Source of the DNA: Desulforhopalus singaporensis
GTDB lineage: Bacteria; Desulfobacterota; Desulfobulbia; Desulfobulbales; Desulfocapsaceae
Reading direction: 5' to 3'
Assembly: GCF_900104445.1 (NCBI RefSeq)
Contig: NZ_FNJI01000015.1
Location: 45,864 to 109,863, forward strand
DNA length: 64,000 nt
The stretch's first letter is position 1; every line of letters begins with the position of its first letter. The position numbers and the translations under genes were made by a program. Positions 37,654-45,971 of this stretch are shown in pieces. The notes beneath the pieces were generated by a model, which had not been told where the DNA came from, made no database searches, and worked only from the letters and a program-made list of their open reading frames with translations.

Positions 37654-37813
37654 GATCGTTTTTAAAAGGATCGGACCATCCTTTTTTTTCTGCGGTCCTT
37701 GACAACGCTCCGCACACCATGGCAACCAGGAAGGCGAAAGGCGACTTGGTGGTAATGGCAGCAAGAAAAAAAGCAAAGCAAATGACAGCAAAAAGGTTTC
37801 TATAAAAGTTCAT
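37646..37813 (-). CDS. 55-residue membrane protein downstream of the TRAP permease
   Basis: The ATG at 37813 lies 9 bases after the DctM stop, with AGGA about 8 bases upstream of it, and the frame runs 55 codons to TAA at 37646. The protein starts MNFYRNLFAVICFAFFLAAI and has a second hydrophobic stretch PFAFLVAMVCGAL, followed by a charged tail ending NDPP. It is a one- or two-helix inner-membrane protein. Tight spacing and a ribosome site make it a real fourth gene of the TRAP operon rather than chance. Role unknown; a small TRAP accessory subunit is a reasonable guess. Confidence 0.65.
   Translation of the reverse strand: MNFYRNLFAVICFAFFLAAITTKSPFAFLVAMVCGALSRTAEKKGWSDPFKNDPP
37664..37689 (+). 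terminator. Intrinsic terminator for the serine dehydratase transcript
   Basis: AAAAGGAT (37664-37671) pairs with ATCCTTTT (37678-37685), and the T-run continues to 37689. Coming right after the long palindrome, it gives a second termination signal for plus-strand transcripts. It lies inside the small minus-strand gene at 37646-37813. Confidence 0.7.
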
Positions 37814-37822
37814 GGTTCTATC

Positions 37823-39145
37823 CTACCATGGCGTTTGCAGAATGAAGTGGGGCAGGAACAGGGAGATTTTCGGAAAAAAGACCGTCAGGAAAAGCACCGG
37901 CATCCAGCATAACAAAATGAACCACATACACGGCTTCATCATTTCGTCTATGGGGGCTCCCCCCAGTCGCCCCGACAGATAAAGGACCGGCGCAGCCGGC
38001 GGCGTAATACATCCAAGCCCCGTGTTCACCCCGACGATTGCCGCATAGTGGATCGGGTTGAACCCAAGCTCCATTATGATCGGCATCAGGACGGGGGTCG
38101 ACAGGACCACCACGCTGATATCATCCATCAGCATACCCATGATAACAAGAAAGATATTGATCATGAACATGATGATGAGCGGATCATCGGAAACCGCATA
38201 AAAAAGCTGGAGCAGCACGCCGGGAAGATCTTCCAGGATATAGAGACGGCTCAGCATCGCCACCGAGTAGAGCATGACCATTATCACGCCTGTGGTTACC
38301 GCGGTTTCGACAAGTACCTCGTAGGAATTTTTCAGGTTGAGCCCCTTGTAGACAAACATGCCCACCGGAATCGCATAAAGAACGGCCATGGCCGATGCTT
38401 CGGTGGTGGTCATGATCCCGCCGTAGATACCGCCCAGGACAATCACCGGGAGCAACAGTGCGGGCATGGCCTTTTTGCCCCTGGACTTGAAGAGCCGTAC
38501 CTTGTCCGACATGGTCCTGTTTCTCTTGTCGGAGGCGAGCACGGTCTCATGGTTTCTAAGCAGCCACCCGTTCACCAGGCACAGCAGCACGATAGTGATA
38601 AAGCCGGGAACCACCGTCGCCAGGAAACAGGCGAGAACCGACTGGCCGCTGATCCAGGCAAAGATAATCAGCGTCGCGTTGGGCGGGATGAGAAGCCCGA
38701 GAAGAGAGGCGTTTGCCAGCAGGGCGGCAGTCAGCCCTCTTGGATACCCCTCTTCCCTGAACCTGGGAAACATGATCGAGCCGACACAAGACAGGGTGGC
38801 ACATGCAGCGCCGCAGATAGAACCGACTATGGCACAGGATATAGTACCCGCGATCCCCAGGCCTCCTTTCAGGTGTCCGACAAAGACGTCAACAAAATCG
38901 ATCAGTTTCTCACCGATTTTTCCCCTCTCCATAATACCGCCGGCGGCAATGAAAAGGGCGATTGCAATCAGCGACACCGAATTCATCTGGGCATAGCCGT
39001 AGGGAAGCAGCTGGGAAGCCTGGTACCCCTCCCCGCCCGTACCGCCGAAGAAGATAAGCCATGCCGCAGATGCCATAAAACTTACCGGGACCGGGACGCC
39101 GATAACCAGACAGAACATGAGAATTACAAGTGCAACGAAAATCAT
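37823..39145 (-). CDS. TRAP transporter large permease (DctM)
   Basis: 440 residues from the ATG at 39145, with GGAGGAAAGG upstream; the open frame further upstream is inside dctQ. About twelve membrane segments, with typical DctM patterns: the N-terminal LVIGVPVPVSFMASAAWL, the CAIVGSICGAACATLSCVGSIMFPRF motif, and NASLLGLLIPPNATLIIFAW. It forms the sodium-driven translocation channel together with DctQ. It overlaps dctQ by 4 bases. Confidence 0.93.
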   Translation of the reverse strand: MIFVALVILMFCLVIGVPVPVSFMASAAWLIFFGGTGGEGYQASQLLPYGYAQMNSVSLIAIALFIAAGGIMERGKIGEKLIDFVDVFVGHLKGGLGIAGTISCAIVGSICGAACATLSCVGSIMFPRFREEGYPRGLTAALLANASLLGLLIPPNATLIIFAWISGQSVLACFLATVVPGFITIVLLCLVNGWLLRNHETVLASDKRNRTMSDKVRLFKSRGKKAMPALLLPVIVLGGIYGGIMTTTEASAMAVLYAIPVGMFVYKGLNLKNSYEVLVETAVTTGVIMVMLYSVAMLSRLYILEDLPGVLLQLFYAVSDDPLIIMFMINIFLVIMGMLMDDISVVVLSTPVLMPIIMELGFNPIHYAAIVGVNTGLGCITPPAAPVLYLSGRLGGAPIDEMMKPCMWFILLCWMPVLFLTVFFPKISLFLPHFILQTPW

Positions 39146-39723
39146 TTGCCTTTCCTCCCAAATAGTGCACGGATGCTTATCACAAGATCCCTGATGAAAT
39201 AGACGGACATAAACCCGAGCCCGGAAAAGACAGAGAGATAACCGACCCAGAAGCTTATTCGCCACACAGTGGTCTTGGGAATGGCAATCCCGGTACCAAG
39301 CGGCCCCATGAATCCGAACATGAAAAACTCATAACCGTACCAGGTAAAGAGAAGACAGACGGATACCGTGATGAGATTTCTCAGAAACACCAGGAAATTT
39401 TTGACTATTCCTTCTTTGAGGTAGGCGTTGACAAGGTCCGCGGAAACGTGGGTACGATTATAGGCGCCGATGGAAGCACCTGCAAAATAAAGCCAGAAAG
39501 CGAAAATTTTCACCCATTCCTCATAGCCGTACAGGTCACCCTTGACGATATAGCGGAAAAAGGTGGCCGCACAGATGATAAGGGTCAGTATTACAGAGGT
39601 AGAAAAACAGATGATGGAAAAACCGTTGATCGTTATCCGGTCGAAGATATTTTTCCGGGTGCTGAATAATTCTATGCACTCAGACGAACTGCTGCATTTT
39701 ATCTCGTTGTTGTTATCGGCCAC
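39142..39723 (-). CDS. TRAP transporter small permease (DctQ)
   Basis: 193 residues. Four membrane segments (about 33-55, 70-90, 112-135, 155-178) with the YGYEEWVKIFAFWLYFAGASIGAYNRTHVSADLV block characteristic of DctQ. A 30-residue charged N-terminal extension precedes the first helix. It couples to DctM (4-base overlap) and to the binding protein gene upstream. Confidence 0.9.
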   Translation of the reverse strand: MADNNNEIKCSSSSECIELFSTRKNIFDRITINGFSIICFSTSVILTLIICAATFFRYIVKGDLYGYEEWVKIFAFWLYFAGASIGAYNRTHVSADLVNAYLKEGIVKNFLVFLRNLITVSVCLLFTWYGYEFFMFGFMGPLGTGIAIPKTTVWRISFWVGYLSVFSGLGFMSVYFIRDLVISIRALFGRKGK

Positions 39724-39742
39724 AGGTATGCTCCCAACCGCT

Positions 39743-39784
39743 ATGAGATCCGGGGACCGGACAGCTCTGGCCCCCGGATCTCAT
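39743..39784 (-). repeat. 13-bp inverted repeat between TRAP binding-protein and permease genes
   Basis: ATGAGATCCGGGG (39743-39755) is the exact reverse complement of 39772-39784. It occupies the 95-base gap between dctP and dctQ. Stem-loops here in binding-protein operons often limit read-through or protect the upstream mRNA so that the soluble receptor is made in excess. Confidence 0.7.
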
Positions 39785-39818
39785 TGATAAATGTTATAGC
39801 ATATACACAGAGAAAAAA

Positions 39819-40832
39819 TCACTTAGGCGCCAGCTCCTTTCTGAACTCGTCCATAAGCTCCTTGGTCATATTTTTCTCAAGTTTGGGCCAGGTGGTAGCG
39901 CACGCCTTCATCAGAGGAGCAAGCTCTTCCTTGGTATAGGTCACAACCTCGATACCTTTTTCCCTCATCAGGTCCATATAGTGATTGTCGACGTTTTTGG
40001 CGTTTTCGATGCTTTTGGTAGTCGCGCGGGCAAGAACATCCTTGATGATAACCTGATCTTCCGGCTTGATCTTTTCCCAGGTTTTGCCGCTGATCATGTA
40101 ATTGAGAACTTCGAGGGAGTAGTTGGTCATATACCAGTATTTGAGGACATCTCCCAGGGCGGTGTAAGCTGCGGCAACCGGATAGCCGTTAACGCCGTTT
40201 ACAACACCTGTCTGGATTGCCTGGTAGACATCGGCATACGGCACGGTGACCGTACGATATCCCATGGCTTCCGCCGCCAGCTTGTACACGTCCATGTTGG
40301 GAACACGGATAAGGACATCCTGCTCAGCTGCAGGATTCAGAGGATCCTTGGCAGGCTTGGTGGTTCCGGTACCGATCATGCCCTCGATAAAAAAACCCAG
40401 AAGTTTCACTCCGAGCCGCTCATTGTACTCGTTCATCTTACCGAACAACCATCCGTCCTGGGCGAAAACTTTCTTGGCATCTTCGTAGTCAGAAACATAA
40501 CCGTTGATGTAAATCAACTCCATCCTCGGATCGAACTGGCTGGGAACGGAAATACACGACATGTCGATGGTTCCGCGGATCTGCTCCTCATAGACCAGGG
40601 TGTAGTCGCCAAGCTGGTTGCCGGGATAGACCTTGACCTCGATGCGGCCGTCGGTTTTTTCACCAATTTCCTTGGCAATTTCATGCATCTGCTTGGTTGC
40701 CGGATGATCGGCGGCATTCTGGCCTGCAAACCTGAGAACCAGTTCAGGTGCTGCAAATACTGTATTGCAGCCAAGCGCTACAAACATGAGTACCAAAGCG
40801 GTGCAACCGATAGATTTGATTTTTGAATACAT
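39819..40832 (-). CDS. TRAP transporter solute-binding protein (DctP)
   Basis: 337 residues from the ATG at 40832, with GGAGGAGAG upstream. Signal peptide about 1-27 (ending TVFA), then VLRFAGQNAADHPATKQMHEIAKEIGEKTDGRIEVKVYPGNQLGD, the carboxylate-binding arginine motif IRVPNMDVYKLAAEAMG near 175-192, and VYQAIQTGVVNGVNGYP. The conserved Arg means the ligand has a carboxylate. With the glycyl radical enzyme and the AcnX/reductase genes beside it, a hydroxyproline or related amino/imino acid is the best guess for cargo. Confidence 0.92.
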   Translation of the reverse strand: MYSKIKSIGCTALVLMFVALGCNTVFAAPELVLRFAGQNAADHPATKQMHEIAKEIGEKTDGRIEVKVYPGNQLGDYTLVYEEQIRGTIDMSCISVPSQFDPRMELIYINGYVSDYEDAKKVFAQDGWLFGKMNEYNERLGVKLLGFFIEGMIGTGTTKPAKDPLNPAAEQDVLIRVPNMDVYKLAAEAMGYRTVTVPYADVYQAIQTGVVNGVNGYPVAAAYTALGDVLKYWYMTNYSLEVLNYMISGKTWEKIKPEDQVIIKDVLARATTKSIENAKNVDNHYMDLMREKGIEVVTYTKEELAPLMKACATTWPKLEKNMTKELMDEFRKELAPK

Positions 40833-41020
40833 TCTAGACTCTCCTCCAAATTTTAAGTTAAGTATACTTGCCACGATCCAAAATGTTGTGTTAGCTGCGC
40901 TCTTCTCCTTATCAAGAATTTATCTAGATTCCGGGCACCTGCTGCTGCAGGCGAACCGGGCCTGCCCATCTGCTCGTCACGTTATACAACACCGGGATGA
41001 ATCCGCCCGGCAACTGCGCC

Positions 41021-41917
41021 TCATCCGCCTGTCTGCACGGCAAGGCCTTGCTCTGTAAATATATTTATTATATTTTCCAGTTCTTCCGCGGTGGGTTCCG
41101 CCATTTCCTGCGCACTAAAGGAAGAACCCAGCTTCCTGTGCTTGGCTATCATGATATTGTGATAAGGCAGTACATTGACCTTCTTTTTTTCTCCCGGCAA
41201 GGCGGCGACAAAAGAGGCGGTCCTGCTGATATTGGGGATGTCATCGTTAACACCCTTCACCAGGGGCACACGAATATTGATGCTGGCGCCTGTCTCGGCC
41301 AGGGCCTTAAGGTTGTTGAGTATTTTTTTGTTGTCTACACCTGTCCATTTTTTGTGTTTGGTCGAGTCCATCAGTTTGATGTCGTACAGAAAATGATCGG
41401 TGTGTTTTGCCACCTCAAGCAAAGTCTCGGTTCTGGCGAACCCGGTTGTATCAACCGCACGATGAATTGAGCGTGAACCGAATTCGCGCAGTAAAGAGAT
41501 GAGAAACTCCGGCTGCAGCAGCGGCTCGCCGCCGGAAAAAGTTACTCCGCCGCCCGATTGGTCAAAGAAGATCCTTTCCTTTTCGACAGCTTCAACAATC
41601 TCTTCCACCGTTGCCGCCCTGCCGGACATTTCCGTGGCTCTTGTCGGACAAATATCAGCACATCTACCGCAACCGCTACAGCGGTCACGCCGGGTAACGA
41701 TACCTTCGGGCGTCCTTTCACAGACCTGTTCAGGACAAAACTGCACACAGCCTCCACACCCCATGCACTTATCTCTATTGTACATTTTCTGCACGTTTGT
41801 GGAAATACTTTCCGGGTTGTGGCACCACGCACAGTTTAAGGGACACCCTTTAAAGAACACAGTAACCCTGATTCCCGGGCCATCATTTATAGAATAACGT
41901 TTGATGTCGAAGATCAT
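41021..41917 (-). CDS. Glycyl-radical-enzyme activating enzyme (radical SAM)
   Basis: 298 residues. The N-terminus MIFDIKRYSINDGPGIRVTVFFKGCPLNCAWCHNPE has the radical-SAM CxxxCxxC, followed by two ferredoxin-type clusters (CMGCGGCVQFCPEQVC and CSGCGRCADICP, about residues 55-100), then FSGGEPLLQPEF and the VDTTGFA motif. It abstracts hydrogen from the partner enzyme glycine using SAM and reduced [4Fe-4S]. No ribosome site lies before the ATG at 41917, and the gap to the enzyme gene is 123 bases, so a slightly longer N-terminus cannot be excluded. It acts on the glycyl radical enzyme encoded just upstream. Confidence 0.92.
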   Translation of the reverse strand: MIFDIKRYSINDGPGIRVTVFFKGCPLNCAWCHNPESISTNVQKMYNRDKCMGCGGCVQFCPEQVCERTPEGIVTRRDRCSGCGRCADICPTRATEMSGRAATVEEIVEAVEKERIFFDQSGGGVTFSGGEPLLQPEFLISLLREFGSRSIHRAVDTTGFARTETLLEVAKHTDHFLYDIKLMDSTKHKKWTGVDNKKILNNLKALAETGASINIRVPLVKGVNDDIPNISRTASFVAALPGEKKKVNVLPYHNIMIAKHRKLGSSFSAQEMAEPTAEELENIINIFTEQGLAVQTGG

Positions 41918-42040
41918 ACAACGCTGCAGAAGATATTGATTACAAAGAATATTTTTATCCAACGAAGCGATGGGGGATGCGACCCCATCGCGCACAGGAA
42001 AGCTGCCGGCCTTCCTGTGCTGCAGTCCCTGCACTGCGGG

Positions 42041-44500
42041 TCAAAATGTGTCGTTTTCGGTACGCTCGATGACTTCCTGCTGCAAATCGTCGTTCATGTC
42101 ATTGAAATAATCGCTGTAACCTGCCATTCGCACCAGCAGGTCCTTGTAATCCTCGGGACAATCCCTTGCCGCAAGAAGGGTGGCGGTATCGACGATGTTG
42201 AACTGTATGTGATGTCCGCCGAGCGTAAAGTAAGACCGGATAAGCTGTCCCAGTTTCCTGATATCCTCATCCTTTTTGAGCAGGCTTGGCAGGAAACGCT
42301 GGTTGAGCAGGGTCCCCCCCGACTTCACCTGGTCGAGCTTGCCAAGGGACTTGATCACCGCCGACGGGCCGTTGACATCCGCACCATGGGAAGGGGATGT
42401 TCCGTCAGAGATGGATTTACCCGCCAGACGGCCGTTCGGCGTTGCTCCGAGGACCTTGCCGAAATAGATATGACAGGTGGTTGACAGCATATTCAGGTGA
42501 TACTCTCCGCCCTTGACGTTGGGGTTACCGTCAATGATATCCACCAGGTCGTCATAGACCCGGACGGCGATATCGTCGGCATAACGGTCGTCATTGCCGA
42601 AGAACGGGGTCTTGTTCATGATCGTCTGGCGCATGAACTCTTCGCCAGCAAAATTTTTCGCCACCGCATCGAGCAGCTGTTCCATGGTGAAGCGACCATC
42701 TTCAAACACATGTTTTTTTATGGCGGCCAGACTGTCCGTCACCGTTCCCAGGCCGCAACACTGGATGTAATTGGTATTGTATCTCGGCCCCCCGTCGTAA
42801 TAATCCTTCCCCTTGGCAATGCAGTCCTCGACGACAACGGACAAGAAGGGCGCCGGAGCATACTTGGCGAACATCCGGTCGATATAGTTGGAGACCCGCA
42901 TTTTCTGGTCCACCATGAACCTCACCTGCTCCATCAGGGCATCGTACAGCTGCTCGAAATCCGAAAATAAACGCGGATCCCCTGTCTGTATGCCGACAAC
43001 CGCCCCGCTCACCGGGTCCCTGCCGTCATTGAGGGTCACTTCCAGCACTTTCGGCACATTGAGGTAGCCGGTGAGCAAAAACGCTTCCTTGCCAAAAGCA
43101 CCCACCTCGATACAGCCGCTGACGCCGCCTTCCCGGGCGTCACTAAGGGATTTGCCCTGGCGGATCAGTTCAAGGATATAGGTATCAGGGTTGAAGACCG
43201 ACGGGTAACCGTGCCCCTGGCGAATGACGCGGGCCGCGGCATGGAGAAATTTATCCGGAGTCCTGGAGCTGATATGAACCGACGAGCCCGGCTGAAGGAT
43301 ATGCAGCTCCTCGATCACCTCGAGCATCATGTACGACACTTCGCTTACACCGTCGGAACCGTCGGCTTTAACTCCGCCGATATTGATATTGGTAAAGTCG
43401 TTATAGGTACCGCTTTCCCTGGCGGTAACTCCGACTTTAGGCGGTGCCGGATGGTTGTTGACCTTTATCCAGAAACAGCAGAGCAGCTCTTTCGCCTGCT
43501 CCCTCGTGAGGGAGCCCTCCGCCAGTTCCTTCTCGAAAAACGGCGCCAGGTGCTGGTCAAAATGGCCCGGGTTCATTGCATCCCAGCCATTGAGTTCGGT
43601 GATTGTTCCAAGATGAACAAACCAGTACATCTGTATCGCTTCCCAGAAGGTCCTCGGCTTTTCCGCCGGGACCCGACGACAGATTTCGGCAATCCTGATA
43701 AGCTCCGCCTTCCGCCCAGGATCGCCTTCCGTAGCGGCCATTTTTTCGGCCAGATCGGCATGGCGCTCGGCAAAAACGATGACGGCGTCACAGGAAATCG
43801 CCATGGCTTTCCACTGCTCCGCCTTGTCCGTTGCGTCGGGATCGTTGAGATAATCGAGGCCTCTGATATTATCCTCGATTTCACGCTTGAAATCGAGCAT
43901 GCCCCGCCTGTAGATTTTGCCGTCCAGCACCGTATGCCCGGGAGCACGCTGTTCCATGAATTCGGTAAAGACCCCCGCCTCGTAGGCGGCTTTCCACTGA
44001 TCCGGCACATGAGAGAATATACGTTCCCGCTGGGTCTTGCCCTGCCAGAACGGGATAACTTCCTGTTGGTAGGCAGCTATATCTTCCTGGGAGGTCAGGT
44101 AACGCTGCATGTCACGGGTGTTCAGCACATGAAGATCCTCAACACTGTGACAGGTCAGCTCGGGAAAGGTCGGAATCGCCTTGGGCTTTGGTCCCCGCTC
44201 GCCGACTATGAGCTCATCGTCGCCGATATAGATGGTTTTTCTTCGGCAATGATCGAGAAAAGTCATAGCCCGGAGAACCGGGATGGAATACCGACCGTAG
44301 TTTTCCTTGTAAAACTCGGTCTCATGCAGAGCCCGTTCGATGGAAATCGTCGGCTCGGCTTCAACACTTAGTTTGCGAAGTCTCTGGATTCTGGGGTTCA
44401 TCCCCGGACCGATAGGCACTTCACTGGATGGGTAAAAATTTCCTTCTGCCGCTGCAATCCTCTCGGGAACATCCGAACTGATCTTTATTTGTTCAAACAT
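42041..44500 (-). CDS. Glycyl radical enzyme, HypD-like (trans-4-hydroxy-L-proline dehydratase type)
   Basis: 819 residues. The glycyl radical site is Gly794 in RMAGYSDYF, and the catalytic pair is Cys463 and Glu465 in GGVSGCIEVGAFGKEAF. Long blocks (EAGVFTEFMEQRAPGHTVLDGKIY; AIQMYWFVHLG; HPAPPKVGVT; TGYLNVPKVLEVTLNDG; GGTLLNQRF) closely resemble trans-4-hydroxyproline dehydratase, and are unlike pyruvate formate-lyase or choline TMA-lyase. HypD makes pyrroline-5-carboxylate. Usually a P5C reductase gene is adjacent; none is here. An N-terminal extension of about 30 residues is present. GGAGAG precedes the ATG. Confidence 0.85.
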   Translation of the reverse strand: MFEQIKISSDVPERIAAAEGNFYPSSEVPIGPGMNPRIQRLRKLSVEAEPTISIERALHETEFYKENYGRYSIPVLRAMTFLDHCRRKTIYIGDDELIVGERGPKPKAIPTFPELTCHSVEDLHVLNTRDMQRYLTSQEDIAAYQQEVIPFWQGKTQRERIFSHVPDQWKAAYEAGVFTEFMEQRAPGHTVLDGKIYRRGMLDFKREIEDNIRGLDYLNDPDATDKAEQWKAMAISCDAVIVFAERHADLAEKMAATEGDPGRKAELIRIAEICRRVPAEKPRTFWEAIQMYWFVHLGTITELNGWDAMNPGHFDQHLAPFFEKELAEGSLTREQAKELLCCFWIKVNNHPAPPKVGVTARESGTYNDFTNINIGGVKADGSDGVSEVSYMMLEVIEELHILQPGSSVHISSRTPDKFLHAAARVIRQGHGYPSVFNPDTYILELIRQGKSLSDAREGGVSGCIEVGAFGKEAFLLTGYLNVPKVLEVTLNDGRDPVSGAVVGIQTGDPRLFSDFEQLYDALMEQVRFMVDQKMRVSNYIDRMFAKYAPAPFLSVVVEDCIAKGKDYYDGGPRYNTNYIQCCGLGTVTDSLAAIKKHVFEDGRFTMEQLLDAVAKNFAGEEFMRQTIMNKTPFFGNDDRYADDIAVRVYDDLVDIIDGNPNVKGGEYHLNMLSTTCHIYFGKVLGATPNGRLAGKSISDGTSPSHGADVNGPSAVIKSLGKLDQVKSGGTLLNQRFLPSLLKKDEDIRKLGQLIRSYFTLGGHHIQFNIVDTATLLAARDCPEDYKDLLVRMAGYSDYFNDMNDDLQQEVIERTENDTF

Positions 44501-45083
44501 GAGCTCTCTCCGTATCTATTTTTCAAATTATTTTCGGCATTGTTGCCGGCAAATACCTGAGACACACCTCTAAACCTAGAGTGCATCCTTGAAAAGAGTG
44601 GGTGAGAGCAATAGTTGGTAGAGCATGCAGCAGTTATACAAGCACCGGTAGCTCTTTCTGGCCGTTGATTTCGTCAGGATATTGTCCATTTCTCAACTTT
44701 CCTCTGCATAACTTTTACTCAGGCGAACAGAAAACAAAGGGGATTACTCCACGGCCCTTCCGGTTGGAACGACACGACCGACCGGGATACATCCGTATCC
44801 ATGCGTCTATCCGTCCCTTTATACCTTACACGACATGGTCTGTCAACTGAACATCAGGTCTTCAGACCAATTTTGTAAAAATTATGCGTTCAAGGGAGAT
44901 CCAGAAGATCTTCTTGTTGCATCTTCCACAGGAGTCGTGCAAAATCACTTACTGTCTTATCACGTTCGCCGTTTACGAGAACAACAGTGCGTATGTATCG
45001 GGCACCGGTACCTTCCAATAGCTAACAGCCGTTGTGATGCGCCCAGGAACCGTAACCCTTGATTACGGGTTATCTACATTTAT
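44501..45083. other. 583-base divergent control region of the catabolic island
   Basis: It separates the minus-strand glycyl radical enzyme from the plus-strand regulator. Near the enzyme start are two small inverted repeats (CGGCA/TGCCG at about 44535-44548; CTCTA/TAGAG at 44568-44581). Nearer the regulator lies the GGTCT palindrome cluster described separately. Short open frames inside have no ribosome sites. No glycine riboswitch or other known element was recognised. Confidence 0.5.
44836..44869. promoter_or_regulatory. Candidate operator for the FadR-type regulator
   Basis: A perfect palindrome GGTCTTCAGACC (44857-44868) sits within a wider inverted repeat TGGTCTG (44836-44842) / CAGACCA (44863-44869). 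FadR-type GntR repressors typically bind short palindromes with GGT/ACC half-sites (TnGTnnnACnA-like), so this would fit autoregulation. It is about 215 bases before the regulator start. Half-site CAGACC recurs at 45832 before the AcnX genes. Confidence 0.4.
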
Positions 45084-45794
45084 GTGTGCGTTATGAGATT
45101 CAAAACAATAAGAAAGGAATCTGCGGTGCATCAGGTGGCGGAACAGATCCTGCTGCAGATCAAGAACAACACCCTTCCTCCCGGATCGAGGCTGCCTTCC
45201 CAGCGGGATCTCTCCCAGAAACTCGGGGTTGGAAGATCTTCAGTCAGGGAAGCCATCAATGTCCTGGTGGTAAAGGGGTACCTGGAACCGATCCAGGGAA
45301 AAGGTACTTTTGTAAAATCGGTGCTGCCGGGCTCTGACGAAAGACTTGAGCGATTATCAACTGCAGTCGAGGTGAGCTCCATCTTCAACCTGATGGAGGC
45401 AAGATTACTGCTGGAGTGCAAATCCGCCGCCCTGGCGGCAGAGCGGGCGGACTTAAAGGACCTGAAAAAGCTTGAAAAGGTGTTTGCGCAAATCACAGCC
45501 GAAAGAGAAAGTTACAACCTGTTTCTTGAAGACGATTTCAAATTCCACATCACCCTTGCCGAGGCGACCAAAAATGATGTGATATGTGAGATGACAAAAC
45601 TTGTCCTGGACAAACTGGCAGAACATCATACCAAATTCAAAACGGACCAGTTGAGCCAAAACTACAAGAAGATCTCCGTTGACACCGCAACGGAAGTGTT
45701 CAATGCTGTAAAAAAACATAACTGCGAGGACGCATCATTCTGGATGAAAAAGCACTTAAGCGTCATCACCAATGAACTCAGTAAAGTTCTCTGA
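45084..45794 (+). CDS. FadR-subfamily GntR transcriptional regulator
   Basis: 236 residues (ATG at 45084; an ATG at 45093 is equally possible, and neither has a good ribosome site). N-terminal winged helix (about 15-80: LPPGSRLPSQRDLSQKLGVGRSSVREAINVLVVKGYLEPIQGKGTFV) and a C-terminal FCD ligand domain with EARLLLECKSAALAAER and DDFKFHITLAEATKNDVI containing metal-binding His. FCD regulators respond to organic or amino acids. It lies between the divergent glycyl radical/TRAP genes and the AcnX genes and should control both. Confidence 0.9.
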   Translation: MCVMRFKTIRKESAVHQVAEQILLQIKNNTLPPGSRLPSQRDLSQKLGVGRSSVREAINVLVVKGYLEPIQGKGTFVKSVLPGSDERLERLSTAVEVSSIFNLMEARLLLECKSAALAAERADLKDLKKLEKVFAQITAERESYNLFLEDDFKFHITLAEATKNDVICEMTKLVLDKLAEHHTKFKTDQLSQNYKKISVDTATEVFNAVKKHNCEDASFWMKKHLSVITNELSKVL

Positions 45795-45971
45795 TCCACT
45801 CACAGCATCATCACTGTTTCCTGGGCAGGACCAGACCGAGAAAATGATTCCATCTCTTTTTTATCCGTGAAATAAGCTCGCCAGAGAATCTTTTACTCTT
45901 AACCTTTTATCTCCTGCCGGGTCGCAGGAAATCTCCCATCACCCTCCGCACCGCATCAAGGGAAAAGCTCA

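Noticed and set aside
38048..39202. Plus-strand frame (384 codons) opposite dctM
   Set aside because: Rich in His, Asp and Arg, typical of the antisense of a membrane protein; no start signals.
43211..44371. Long plus-strand frame (386 codons) antisense to the glycyl radical enzyme
   Set aside because: No family-like sequence, no ribosome site, and fully contained in a strongly supported gene on the other strand; long antisense frames are common in GC-rich coding DNA.
42041..44500. Choline TMA-lyase, pyruvate formate-lyase or isethionate lyase
   Set aside because: The active-site block GCIEVGAFGKEAF and neighbouring segments agree with the HypD type, and no microcompartment, phosphotransacetylase or sulfite-handling genes lie nearby.
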